From positions 1,075,899-1,116,870 of the forward strand of contig JH720316.1 of NCBI GenBank assembly GCA_000231825.2: a DNA stretch of 40,972 nucleotides. The letters run 5' to 3'. Of this stretch, positions 11,809-25,500 are shown piece by piece. The translations under genes and the position numbers were made by a program. How positions within the stretch are numbered: the stretch's first letter is position 1; every line of letters starts with the position of its first letter. The notes beneath the pieces are model-generated. The model was given only the letters and a program-made list of their open reading frames with translations. It did no database searches and was not told the origin of the DNA. Origin of the DNA: Tetrahymena elliotti 4EA (Eukaryota; Ciliophora; Oligohymenophorea; Hymenostomatida; Tetrahymenidae).

Positions 11809-13148
11809 TTCTAAAGGAGCTGGTTTGACAATATCAGCTTATTATTTGCCTTTGCTTTCAAGAACTGCTATATCATTAGGGAGGTTTTCTTATCTATTTT
11901 TATTCAAAAAGATAACATTTCCATCATAATCTTAAGTGAATTCTTTATTTTTAAGTTATCTTTATTATTCTTTCTTTCTCTCATCTATTTCTTACTCTTC
12001 TTACAGCATTTTTTATTTTCTTGCCTAGTCTATTTATCTTTCTTTATCCTTTTTTTCTCTCAGATCTCTTAACTTCTCTGAAATAGGATCATCCTATTCT
12101 TCTTTCCTCTTTCTTTCATATTCTACATCATCTCCTACATAAACAACCTAAAATTCTTCTTTCTTTTATTGTGCTTGCTAACCTTCCTAATTATCACCAT
12201 CTTTATCCACATTCTAAAGAGCAGATCTACTTAAACTTGCCATAGACTACCCTAAGATCTAACTTGCTGTCATGATTTTTTTAATCTTTTTAATTGCTGA
12301 TATCTTTTTTTAAATAAAAAAATAATCATGAAAAAGAAAACAACATTTTATTCTTTGAATCAACTTGTAAAAAATAACCAAAATTTTAATTTCTTAAATT
12401 GATTTATTAATTAATATCTATAAATGTTAGTTAGCAATTCTTCAAATAAAAATTTTCCTTTTGCATGTTTTGTAAAATATTTTTAAATGCTTACTTTAGA
12501 CACTTTTGACATTGAAGAAATCCTACTATAATTACTCTTTGTTTCACTTTAATCATCATTTTCTACTTCAGGATAAATAAGTTTATATTCTGTTTTTGCA
12601 CTTAAACATGATCTGCTATCTAATTTCTGATTAGGCTTTTATGATAAAATAAATTTAATCAAAAGTAAATGAAAATCTTCTAATTATTTTTTATTTCTAT
12701 CATTTTAGCTTTGCTATGTTGCATTAACTTTATTTTGTTTGATAATAAATTGAAATATCTTTTGTTTTGCTTGCTTTAAATAATAAATAACTTTAAATTT
12801 ATTTACTGGTTCCATCTCTTAGGTAAGCTAATTTTTTATGCTTTCTTAGTTTTCTCCTGGATCATTTGCTAGATGCTCTTAAAGAAACATATTATATGTC
12901 CATCTGCATAAATCTTCTGCTTCATAAAAAGGTGATCTTTCAAGTAAGTATTTATCATATAACTTATTAGCACCACAAGTAACAATGTGGTCAATAATAC
13001 GCGAAACTTGCTAACATGATTAAAATGAAAGATGTTGGTTTTCATAAAAAAACTATTCATTATAAGCCTAAGTAAAATTGCTTTTTGGAGTTCCATATGG
13101 GCTAAATGATAAAACTGAAGTTTTTGGAGTTCCTGGAGAACTACTCAT
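11809..13148 (-). CDS. hypothetical spliced protein with acidic/basic coiled-coil region, 3' end unresolved
   Basis: Three exons join in phase 0: 13148-12807, 12635-12495 and 12303-11809, with GT...AG introns of 171 and 191 nt. They give 326 residues from ATG 13148. The N-terminus is Ser/Pro/Thr-rich (MSSSPGTPKTSVLSFSPYGT). A folded-looking segment follows (SRIIDHIVTCGANKLYDKYL). The third exon begins basic (AIKKIKKIM) and continues into a long charged helical region (EKLRDLREKKDKERQIDQAR). It ends with FTQDYDGNVIFLNKN, a YD-x-NVI turn often seen in uncharacterised ciliary proteins. I do not recognise the family; ciliary function is only a guess. Past 11809 two readings are possible: unspliced to TGA at 11472-11470, or a 79-nt intron (11808-11730) and a further exon to TGA at 11321-11319. 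Neither extension looks clearly like protein, so the 3' end is left open. Confidence 0.6.
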
Positions 13149-13199
13149 GGCAAAACTAGCTATTTATTAGTACTTATTGAGATTGATGAAAATAAAAAG

Positions 13200-13225
13200 C
13201 AAATATTGTATGTATGTATGTAAAT
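13200..13225. repeat. (TATG)n microsatellite
   Basis: A short run of TGTA/TATG tetranucleotides lies about 60 bp upstream of the minus-strand start codon at 13148. Confidence 0.7.
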
Positions 13226-13250
13226 AATACTAATTTATCTTTAAAAAAAT

Positions 13251-13280
13251 AAGCAAGCAAACAATCAATCAATCAATCAA
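13251..13280. repeat. (ATCA)n tetranucleotide tract upstream of the minus-strand gene
   Basis: GCAAGCAAACAATCAATC and further ATCA units. On the coding strand of the gene starting at 13148 this reads as repeated TGATTGAT, about 100-130 bp upstream of the ATG. A similar tract lies before calmodulin, so a promoter role is possible. Confidence 0.65.
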
Positions 13281-14681
13281 ATCAAAAAAGGATTTGAAAC
13301 TATAATTCATATAATTATATTCATTTTTCGCTTATTTTCAATTGCTATTTAAATTGAAAAAAATTTCATTATAATTAGATTCAAATACTATGTTGTTTAT
13401 AACTTTATTCATTAATCTTCCAAAAACTCTAATTTTATAAATCATCTTTTAAATATTATTATTAGGGTTGGCTGGATATAGATTAAGTTATATATTTATT
13501 GATATTGATATATTAAAATTTCTATATATCAGCTTTACCTTAGGTTATAGATTAAGTTATATATCGATTGATATAGATATTTTTAAAATATTGTTAATGA
13601 ACTTCAATATATCCCTAATTATTATAATTTATCTATAAAAAACTAATAAGTAAAATCATAATTTTTATCAATTTAAAATAAATTCTATTTTTATCAAAAA
13701 CACAATATAAAAAAATCTGCTTTAATATTAAGTTTTCATAAATCATCAATTATTTACTGAATACTAGCTGGATTAATTACATATTTAATAATCAAACCCA
13801 TACTTTTAAATTAAATTTTTAACATTTAAATTATGTTATTGAAATGAATTTTTGATTCCAATTTTAAATAAATAAATTTTTAAAAGATGGGTTTAATAAT
13901 CAATCAAAATAGGTCCAAAACCTTAAAATATCAAACAAATAAATTTGTTTTAGAATTAAATTATTAAATATTTTAATAGAAGTTTATGTATGCTAACTTT
14001 ATATACCAGTTTCTTTTTATTCAATTTATTGACTAATTACTTTTTAAAGGTTTAATCAAAAAAGAATGGGCTTTAAATTAAAAATATTTATTAGAATTTA
14101 AATAAAAAACACTCGATAAAAATGAATGTGACAATAAACATAAATAAAATTAATCTTAGTTGCAAAAATATTTAGTTTAAAAAAGCTATCTTGAAAATAA
14201 ATTTTATCTCTTAATTTATTCTAATGAAATCTAATTAAGTATAATATCAATATCATTTAAAATAATTTAATGAATTTTAAGATTTGCAAAATAGATTTAC
14301 TTATTAAAAATCTTAAACCGATTAGATTTGATGATTGTTTGTAATTGTTTTTTAACTTTTTTGTTTGCTTATTTTTTTATGGATTTTTATTTCAATTTTT
14401 GCGAACAATAAAAATTTGAAATTTGATATAAATAATTCAGTAATTATTAATAGATTGTACATAAATATTTAAAATAAGCGATTAATATAAATGATAGGGT
14501 AAAATAAAATATTCACAATAAAATGAAAGTAAAGTTAAAATAATAAAAATAGAAATAATGAAGTAAGAGCCAATCTTATTGGTGATGGGTTTTAGAAGAC
14601 TCCCAAAAGAAATGGATGTAAATATATCCAATTTGAAGCAAAATATATTTAGGATATTTTTAAATATGAAAAGATGTTAGA
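13281..14681. other. divergent intergenic region
   Basis: AT-rich region between the divergently transcribed minus-strand gene (start 13148) and the MKS1-like gene (start 14682). It should contain both promoters. A direct repeat ATAGATTAAGTTATATAT occurs at 13478-13495 and 13547-13564 (69-bp period). A short frame from about 14574 (MKQEPILLVMGFRR) precedes the MKS1-like gene, but I could not splice it in phase. Confidence 0.5.
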
Positions 14682-15933
14682 ATGAATGTAATTGGAGAGA
14701 TTTCTCAAGCTATCAACTTTGATAATGATAACTTGTATTTATCAAAATATTTATTCAGCAAATAGATTTCATTAACGTTTATTTATTCTTTTAGATATAT
14801 TGAATGGGAGTTTTTTTTGCCTCCTCATTGGTAGCCAGATTATGAGGATTTATAAGAAAATATGCCAATTATGTCAGGATAAATCAGTGAAGATATGAAA
14901 AGAGATTGGAATTACTTGTAATAAATAATTTGAACAGATAAAAAGATAAGCTAAATAATTAAATTATTTAAAAAATATAGCTCATCGATTACTCAAATAG
15001 CTTCACCTATTTAGTTAAAAAATAAAGATGGTGAAAATGAATTAATAACTAATTTCTGCTTCCCCTTTGATATATAGGTACAAACTAAGCATCAAACATG
15101 TAAGTTTTATTTACTTTTATATAAATAAATAAATAAAAATTAACTCTTTTTATTTTCATATTAGTTGAAGAATTAGCCAAGTTCCCTATTTTATTCCTTA
15201 CTTTAAGCTCAATTGATTCATGGGGTAGAAAAACTCTTCAAGGTAACAAATAACTTATTTATTCTAATAAGCTAAAGCAAATATCTAACAAAATAACATG
15301 TATTAACTTAGGATATACTTATTGTGAAGTACCAAGAAGACCAGGTTATCATGAGGTTACAGTTAAAGCATGGGCTCCTGCTTAAAGCATTTACTAAAAA
15401 ATACATGAATTCTTTTTAGGAGGACAAACAAAGCTTTATGATATAAAAAAAATAGCTTAAAATTCTGTGCTCAATGATGAAGTAAATAAATAAATATATA
15501 TTTTAAAACAAAAATAACTTAAGCAAAAATAAATATAACAGAATACATAAAGTGCTATTGATAGATTCAATTTAACAACAGAAAGTAAGGGTGCAGTCAA
15601 GTTAATATTCAATGTTGCCTTTTAATCTAAGTAAACAAATATATATTTTCAATAGCATATACCTAATATTAGTCTTTTATTCTAAACTATAGAAAACGTA
15701 AAGAAGAATAGACTGCCATATATAATGCAAGAAGATTAAATCTCAAAAAGTAATAATAGAAGTTAATTGATCCCTCTGAGATAGATTAGTAACCTAATCA
15801 AGATAATTCCTATGCTCCTGTTATTAAGTAAAATTATTCTTTTAGTTAATTTCAAATAAAAATTATTTTGGCTAAATCAATTAGAAACGAATACACAACT
15901 TCACTTAGATATACTACACAAAAGTTAAATTGA
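14682..15933 (+). CDS. MKS1: B9-domain protein, MKS1-type (ciliary transition zone)
   Basis: Six exons: 14682-14917, 14981-15099, 15165-15242, 15312-15481, 15542-15630 and 15693-15933. They are joined by five 60-69-nt GT...AG introns, with phases that close exactly to 310 residues and a TGA. MKS1 forms a complex with the B9D proteins at the ciliary transition zone and gates entry of membrane proteins. The B9 domain starts at the first residues (VIGEISQAINFDNDNLYL). It contains SSIDSWGRKTLQGYTY at 133-148, VPRRPGYHEVTVKAWAP at 151-167 and EFFLGGQTKLYDI at 177-189. The FFxGGxxxLxD block, then TTESKGAVKLIFNV and a basic tail with NARRLNLKK, match MKS1 rather than the shorter B9D1 and B9D2. Animal MKS1 is about 560 residues with a long N-terminal part before B9. 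Here that part is absent, or encoded in upstream exons I could not find. Confidence 0.9.
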
Positions 15934-16336
15934 TATTCATTTATAATTTTAAAACTAATTTATTAAGTAATTAAATATTTTGCTCTCTCTATATAATAAA
16001 CTATATAATGTATATTCCTCTATTTATCTAAATAAATCAATAATTCAATTAAACCTAAACAATTCACTATATAAAAAAACTTTTCAAAAATGTTGTTAAA
16101 TTTTTAGAGTAAAAATAAGAAAATTTGAATTGTATTTTAATGAAGATTTTTTTAGAAATAATTGAAAATGAATAAATAATGATTTTAAGTTGGAGATTTT
16201 TAAAAAATATATTAAATTGAATAAAGATATTTTAGAAGATTCGTAGAAAAATAAAAAAATTAATTAATTTTGTTATTAAATCAGACTGATTTTATTTATT
16301 TTTTGTTATTATTATTTCAATATTAGTAAGAGTAAA
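15934..16336. other. short intergenic region
   Basis: AT-rich 3' flank of the MKS1-like gene and 5' flank of the next plus-strand gene. No feature seen. Confidence 0.5.
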
Positions 16337-17194
16337 ATGTTTTCTAGATAGTTAAGACAAATAGCATTAGTTTGTCACAAAACGTATTTTTCTTTCTCTT
16401 CAAGTTCTCGTGGTTTTTTGAGAAGTGGTATAGGTTATAGTATTGATAATATTCCAGAATATGTAGACAAGAGTATTTAAAGCTAGCAAGTCATAGATAA
16501 TTTATAGAATTTGACTGATAAATATTTGATAGCAATTAGCAAGAATGATAAAGAGACCATTTAATATCTAACTAAAAAGAGTTTATGTGAAAAAACTAAT
16601 TAGTGGATTGATGAAGTTAATAAAAAGGGAGAGACCTTTTAGCTTTTAGGAACAGAAACAAAAAGTGTATCTCTTTAGTGTTTTACTAGTTGCAGCTACA
16701 TTTATGGATTAGCCAATAACTTGGATAACAAAAAGTTTGAAAATTAAAGAATATTTAACTTAAATAAAAACTTTTTGGTGAAAAGATTGCTTTTCATAGA
16801 TGGATTTAAAGCACATTAATTATTTACATAGAAATCTATTTTAGTAGAAGCATTTGTTTACAATTCTCTAAGGATTTCAATAAAAAAGGGGGATAGCAAG
16901 TAATAATAAAGCTAATAAAATTTACAATATGCAGGATATAAGATATGTTTTGTTTGTGATGGAAAATTCGAATAATAAATACCTTATGCCTTACTTGAAA
17001 ATGATAAAAGGTAATTATACAAATAAGAAGACAACTAAAAATCTTTTGAATTAAATTGCTGGAAAATAGCTGATATCAACGATTGGGTCTTCAGTGATCT
17101 TCAAATACAAGATTTTAAAAAGTGGGCTTTTTCAACAGTAGTTGATTAATAAAATGAATAAATTGCAGAAATAAAATCTACTCAAACAAAATGA
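16337..17194 (+). CDS. hypothetical mitochondrial protein, possibly Tim44/mL45-like
   Basis: A single exon of 285 residues runs from ATG 16337 to TGA 17192-17194. The N-terminus (MFSRQLRQIALVCHKTYFSF, then SSSSRGFLRSG) is rich in Arg, Ser and hydrophobic residues and lacks acids, as expected of a mitochondrial presequence. The mature part starts with a helical segment (QVIDNLQNLTDKYLIAISKN, then KETIQYLTKKSL). This resembles the opening helix of Tim44/mL45-type domains, where a helix precedes a twisted sheet. Later stretches (KSILVEAFVYNSLRISIKKG, AGYKICFVCDGKFEQ, WKIADINDW) read as beta strands in keeping with that fold. The targeting inference is reasonable; the family is a guess from fold pattern only. 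It could also be a ciliate-specific mitoribosome or respiratory-chain subunit. Confidence 0.75.
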
Positions 17195-19256
17195 TTAAAA
17201 TTTATTTATTTGTAAAAAATATATATATAAAATGTATTAGACACTATCAAATACTCATTTAGAAATGTTCATATTGCCATTTTTATAATATCTTTTTAAT
17301 GAAATTAAGTTCATTTTTTATGCTTTATTGCTATTTTTTAAAAAAGAACATTTTGTTACATGAAAGTGTCATTTTATTTTAGTAAAGATATTTGTTTAAA
17401 AATAAGTTAAGTCTTATTTCTTTATCAGATAATAAAAATATTATTTGATAAATTACTAGTGATACTAGCAGAAATACTTATTTATTTATTAGGGTTTTGC
17501 ATTGATCAAAAATATCATGGTATTTACAAAAAAGTAATGAAGATAAGTTACAAAAAATAATGGGATTGATATTTTGTGATTATTGTAACTGGCGTATGTT
17601 ATGAAGATTATTTTAGCAAATTATTATTTAGAAATAAAAATAGAAAAATCAAGACAAAGTCGATTACAAATATTAAAAGTAAGTAAAAATCTACATTGCT
17701 CAAAAAAGAAAGAATCATCAAATTAGTAATTTAGAAGTATTTATTATTTATTATAAACTAACGTACCAAATGAGTTAAAAATACAAAGATTAATCTGTTT
17801 TGGTATTCTACTTACAGTTAAATAAATCAATTTCAGATGAATTTATTCAATTTAATGTGAGATTTTTAAATTGTAAATCTTCCTTTATTTATAAATATGT
17901 TCAGATATTTTTTAGTTTTTTCTGATCTTGATTGAATTCAAATATAGACAGGCAATAGGCAATCAACTATTCCACCTTCAATTAAAATGTAAATAAATTA
18001 TTAGGTTGTTTCTATGTTTGATGATTGAATATTATTAAATATCTTTTTTTGCATTATTTATGAATATTTTTTTTAATTTTTCGATAAATAAATATCTTTT
18101 TTTTTGTGATGAATTAATATTGGGTTTCTCGCTTTGATTTTGCGTAATAACTTATATTAATTTAGTAAATTTTTCATGTTTCTAATTTTTTAAAATATAT
18201 AAAAATTTAAAGTCTTTCTCCTAAGTGTTTATTAGGGTAATGAGAAGTGTAGACAGATATTTATAAACTTAAAAATAAATTCATGAAAGAAATAGCATTT
18301 AATTTAACTGAGGAAGTCGACAACTCTCAGATGTTTTTGTTTTATTAGAAGTTTATTGTTAGCAATATTACCCAACTTTGAAGTTAGTTAGTTGCATTTA
18401 ATTTAGCAAGTAGCATGAATGTATATTTTTAGGTTTTTGTGATAAAGCATTTCGTAATTCTAATTAATTTGACTTTAGTGATTTTTATATGGTATGTATG
18501 TATGATGCATGTATGTCTTGGCTCAGATTAACAATTTTTAATTCCGTTTTTTTATTATTTTTGAATGAATTGTGATAAATATGATTTAAAATTGTTAATA
18601 TACATTTTAAGAATGTCAGGTAGTTATACACATATTAAACCTTTTCTTGAAACTTAAATAATTATAAGTTATATAACACTTGATCCACTCAACGGCAGCA
18701 TTTATTTAAATATTTTTTTTTCTGAAGTATTTTAAACAAATAATAGACAAAAAATAGTAAGCTTCCTTATATTTGATGCTAAAAATAGAATGAAATTCAG
18801 GTTGATTCATTTTTGAGTTGTTATTAATAAGTTGGGGTATGAGTGTATTAGTATATATATACAAGTAGAATAGAAAATAAAATTTTAGTTTGTTTGAAGA
18901 AATAGTTTGACAATTATTGATTGTTGTTGATAAAAAACTGGATTGAAAATAATGAGCTAATGGAAAAATAAATGAAAAGAGCAGAATGAATTTAATTACA
19001 TTACATTACTTATTCTGTGAGGGGTTTTTTCCAAAAAAAAAAATATTAAAAATTGTCTATGCTGCATAAAAATGCCTTGTCAAGAAGGAAAAAACTGTTT
19101 ATTATTATTTAATTATATAATTAAAAAAAGTAGTGGGAAATAAAAAATTAATTTTTTCATTCACTTTTGAAAGTAATTCACAATGCAATAAAATAGCAAA
19201 AAAGCATGAATGAACGATACAACTTTACTTTACAAATCAATGAATTTTTTAATTAA
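17195..19256. other. long spacer upstream of calmodulin
   Basis: About 2 kb of AT-rich DNA in which I see no coding frame, tRNA or repeat beyond a (TATG)n-like run near 18487-18515. The distal part probably contains the calmodulin promoter. Confidence 0.5.
18487..18515. repeat. (TATG)n-like microsatellite
   Basis: An imperfect run of TATG/CATG tetranucleotides. Confidence 0.6.
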
Positions 19257-19316
19257 AGATTGATTGATTGACTCATTGATTCATTGTTTTGGCTGATTGA
19301 TTGATTGCTTGATTGT
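19257..19316. repeat. (ATTG)n tract in the calmodulin 5' region
   Basis: An imperfect run of GATT/ATTG units, interrupted by CTC and TTTTGGC, ends about 110 bp before the calmodulin ATG. It may be a nucleosome-free or regulatory element of this highly expressed gene; that role is inference. Confidence 0.7.
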
Positions 19317-19422
19317 TTTTATTTGAAAAGAAAATAAATTTGAAAATCTTAAATATATATAAATAAAAGATTTAATATTATTATCATAAAACTCAAAAAA
19401 TAAACAAAAAAAGAAAAATTAA

Positions 19423-20859
<1,437 letters not shown>

Positions 20860-22591
20860 GCAAACAACTTTAAAAACTAAAATATATATCATTAAATATT
20901 GAAAAACTTTACTTTTTTCATTCATTTATATAAAACAACAAACCTACAAAGTTAGTTGCATGCATATACATACACATATATATCAATCTGTATTAGCACT
21001 TATTGATATTCATTTTCTCATTGCCAATTAATTCATTCATTTACTCGTTTAAATTAATTTAATAGCTTACTTCTCCTTCATTATTTTATCATTTTATTCA
21101 TATTTGGTTTCTAATATATACTCCAATTACTTTCAAATTCCTTCTTCCTTATATATTTATAAACTAGCTTCTTTATTAAATCGGTTATTAAAACTACTAA
21201 AAAATTAATCAAAACATATAAATACACTTATTTGTTTGTATTAAATCAATACAAATAATATTGCTCTAGTGCTATTTCGTTTAACTATATAATAACTAAT
21301 TAGTATTACTAGATAATAGACCCCATAAATAATTAGAGTTTAATTTTATTTACTTAGTTGAGAAACTTCCATAAAATTTAACTATTTTCAATTATGAACT
21401 AATCTATTTTTTATTTATTTGTTTAAACCTGCAACTGCTTCTTGTTTCAATTTATTTAAAAATAAACCTCATATTTAATAAATTAATTGACTTACCTTTT
21501 ATCTATTTTTAAAATTAAATCTAGCTGTTTTAATGATGCTTTATTAACTCCTACCAAATCAATCATCTGAATATTTTTTGGAAATATCTACTAATTTTTT
21601 ATCAACTTTAATTGACAATTTCTATTTCTCAATTTACATATAATCCTAAGAGATTTTTGTAAATATTTTTAAAATAACTTTTCTTTGTATCAAATTTCAT
21701 CATAATACTCATTTTTAACTAACCTTTCTATCTTTCACTAGATTAATAATTTATAATAGTAAAATAACACCTTCTAATATGTCATGAAAATATTCAGAAT
21801 CTAAAGCATTTTTTTATGCTAAAGATATTTGAAATAATTAAATATTTCTGTTTTGTCAATTTTAAATTAAATATTATTATGTTTTAAGACACTGCCTTGT
21901 TAATTTAAAAATTTTAAAAATAATCTGAAATTGGAATAAAATCATTTGTTGATTTAAAATTCTTTAAAATAAAATAAAAAATTATCTTATATAATCTAAC
22001 ACTCCTAAATTTTTCAAAGAAAAACTTCTATTTTAACATTTTCTATTTAAGTTTTTTTATTCTTTGTGTTGAAAAATCTTTTATTGATATGATTTAAATG
22101 ATTGTAAAAATATAAAAATATATAGAATATTGATTTGATGCTAGAATTTATTGAAAGAAAATTTGTCAACTTATTTTATTATTTTTGAAAATATCTTATC
22201 TTTATTTTTCTTTCTATTTATATTTTTAAAGTTGAAAGTCAAAAATGAATTTTGTTATTAAACTATAAATAAAATAAAATTTCTCAAATCTCTAAAAATT
22301 ATGAGGTATTTTGTAGTGATATTGTTTTAATTTATGATTAAATTCTTACAAATAATCTATCTTATTTGAGATAAATATTCTAATTTTATTTTAAAAAAAT
22401 TCAATATTAATTTAAATGGCAAAAGGTATGTAATGGATAATGATAAATATAAATTAGGTTAATAATGATCAGAATCATTCATAAGTATATCTATAAAAAT
22501 AATTAATAAATATTAGATTATTTTTTTAATTCTAATTAATTTTTTATCAAAAGTAGAGACTCAATACAAAAATTTAACATAATTAATAGTT
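20860..22591. other. intergenic region between calmodulin and the NACHT gene
   Basis: AT-rich 3' flank of calmodulin, including a short TA/CA-rich run near 20956-20985, then the 5' region of the NACHT gene. A possible small upstream exon (ATGGCAAAAG at 22416, followed by GTATGTAATG) could belong to the downstream gene, but no in-phase acceptor could be confirmed. Confidence 0.45.
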
Positions 22592-25500
22592 ATGAAGGAA
22601 GGAAATTTTTAATCTTTAAAACTTAACTAATAGGATAAAGATATCTTCAAAAATCAATTTAGATAGCAAGGTCTTAGCAGTTTAGAAATATTGTTAACCA
22701 GGTTAGTCAAAATAAGATTAAACTATAGCAAATAAAATAGTTTTTACTTTTTAAATGCCTTAGATTAATATGGAAAATGTATTTAAATCACAAAAAGTGC
22801 TGAAAATAAAATATAAGAGGTCTTAAGCAAATACAGTAAACTATTTGGATTTTAGCAATAAAGAATCTTAGAGAAATAATTAGCATAAATCTTGAAAATG
22901 AGCTAAAATGGAGCCATATTAGATTTGAAGAAGGAGTATTTAATAGGTGGAGGAAACTTTCTTGGTAGTAGTAATCCATATGAAGAAAAATAGAAAAAAG
23001 AATAGAGCTTAAACAATTGGCTGGAGGATGAGGATAAGTAGAAAAGATGTTAATATGTAAACGATTGCATCAAGGAATTAAAAGAAATGATAAGTTAACT
23101 CTAACAATTAGAGTCAAACACAAAAACATATTCTTATTAAAAAATTAAGGATTTAAATTTAGCATTCTTTGAGAATCCAGATTGCCATCCTTATTTATTA
23201 GAATTTCTAGAGCTATCTGCCAATCGTTTATTGATCTACATAAACGAAGAAAAGCTTTTTGCTCAAGAAAACCAAAAAACATAATTTATTTAATTGATTG
23301 ATGATTAAATACAAGTATTATAGAGTAAATAGCAATAAGAACCAATATAAAACCATATTTTTTACTTCAAACTCATCAGGAATATTTTTAACATTTCATA
23401 ATCTATCCAATCATAATCTTAAAATATAGTTAAGATTTGCTAGACTTTTAAATAGGTATTCGCAGTTGCTTATAAGTAAGAATAAAATGCTTTGTTTTAG
23501 CTCATTCAAAAGTGTAAGAATGCTTGTAGTGTTTACAGACAAAGTAACAAGATTACAGGAATTATTTAATACAACCAAAATGTTCTTTAAAAATTGCATG
23601 ATAATTTAACTTCAGTTTCGTTTTCAACTCAAGCGTCTTTTTCAAGTTAAGATTTCTCAAGAAAGTCAACAAACGCTTCTTCAACCAATAGTAGTATGAG
23701 CATGAATATGAATATGTATATGCAAAATAGCTAAGATTTTGCTAAACAACAACAAGATTAGATTTAATATGAATTGGAGTTATAAATAAGACATTAATGC
23801 ATAGAAACAAAGTAACATTTTAGAACTTAATATTATGCCTTGATGCAAATAGACAAATTGATTCAAGTTATGAAGAGTGATCCTTAATATAAAATAGACT
23901 AAAATAGCACCTATTTTTATATTTTTATCAGAGATAATGAGAAAGGAATTATCAGCTACAGTGCAAAACAATATTATTTCAAATAGTTGGAGAATTTTTG
24001 TTTTGATAGAAATACCTTATTAAGGTATATTTCTCTTTCAGTTCTTATCAGTTGCTATGAGCTTTTTAAATTAAAATGCCCTAACTCTCCTTTGTTTTAG
24101 GAGATTTTTGATGCTATTTACACCAGATATTACTTTGAAGCTCAAGAAAAAGTTTACATCTTAGTATCAAAGAAAAAAGATTTAATAAAAGAAATAAAGA
24201 ACAAAGATTCTCTAGAGAAACAGAATTAATTGAAGGCAATAGCTAATTAGGCATCATGGATTATTTCAGACTAAAATATTTTAAAGAACAATCAAGATTC
24301 AGAATCAGAAGGAGATTTTGATTCGGATAAAAATTCTATGAGTGCTTAATGTCAAAAGGGTGATTTAGACTTGATGAGGAGTAGGATAGATTAAATAAAA
24401 AACACTTAAGATTTATTTATTCTGAGCAGAATTGCTTGGTAGAATTACATTAAATAATAAAAAAATTTGTTTCAAACTGTTCAGGCTAATGCTGTAGATC
24501 AATTTTGTCTTAGAAATCCTTAAAAACCTATTTTAAAATTTCTAGTTGATAGCTATTTTATGACCAGAGAAATCTCAAGTCTAAAAGCCTATATTGTTGA
24601 AGGAGCTTTAGGGTCTGGAAAAACAACATTGGCTGTCTAGATTCATAAGCATTTAATTGAATAAATTTAGGAATAAATTGATCAAATGCTATCGAAAAAT
24701 AAATAATCATAAAGTTGCATTGTCAGTTATGGACAACAAAAAATAATTTACACTCCAATACTTTTGAAGCTACAAAACATGAATTTAACAAACGAATTTG
24801 ATTTACAAAATTTGTTTGATTCTTAATTTTAAGAAATAATTTAAAGCATTGAGTATAAACTCATTATTATTGATGGCTTAAATGAATTTAACTATTTAAC
24901 ATTAATTAAAATCTTTACTAATTCCATTAAAGATTTCAAGAAAATATTTTTCTTTATCACTACCTCATCATTTACTTAATAATAATAATAATATAAATAA
25001 TAAAATGCATTTGTTCACAATGATTGTGTTGATAGTTTTTTGTAGCGATTAGGAATCTAAAGAGGTTAGTTTGAGAGAGATAGGTTAGATTAATTGAAGA
25101 ATTAGCAAATAAAATAATTTATCAGTACATAAAATGTAAATTTAGATTTTGATAAAAGAAAACATTTTTAGAATAACAATTAACTAAAATATAGTTTAGT
25201 GCTTGATGAAATAAATAAAACACTTATTGAAAGTATTAGGAGAACTTATGATTCTAAGTTATTATAAAACCCATAAATTCTCTATGAAGCCTACATAATA
25301 AATAAATAATTAAATTATAAACAACCTTAATATTTAATTAATAGTGAAAAAGATGTCCACCACATGTATTTCTAGGCTTAGTTTTATGGATAATTAAGCT
25401 ACTTTTAAAAAATATAATAACAATAAATAGTAGAATTATTCAAAATGGGCTATTTATACTTCTTTTCGCTCATTGCTGGACACATGCAATCTAAAAAATA

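Noticed and set aside
12869..13096. minus-strand frame starting MELQKAILLRLIMN
   Set aside because: Overlaps, in another frame, the first exon of the spliced gene starting at 13148, whose exons close in phase.
14574..14681. possible upstream exon of the MKS1-like gene (MKQEPILLVMGFRRLPKEMD)
   Set aside because: No donor/acceptor pair joins it in phase to the B9 start at 14682, and the intervening in-frame TGA blocks direct readthrough.
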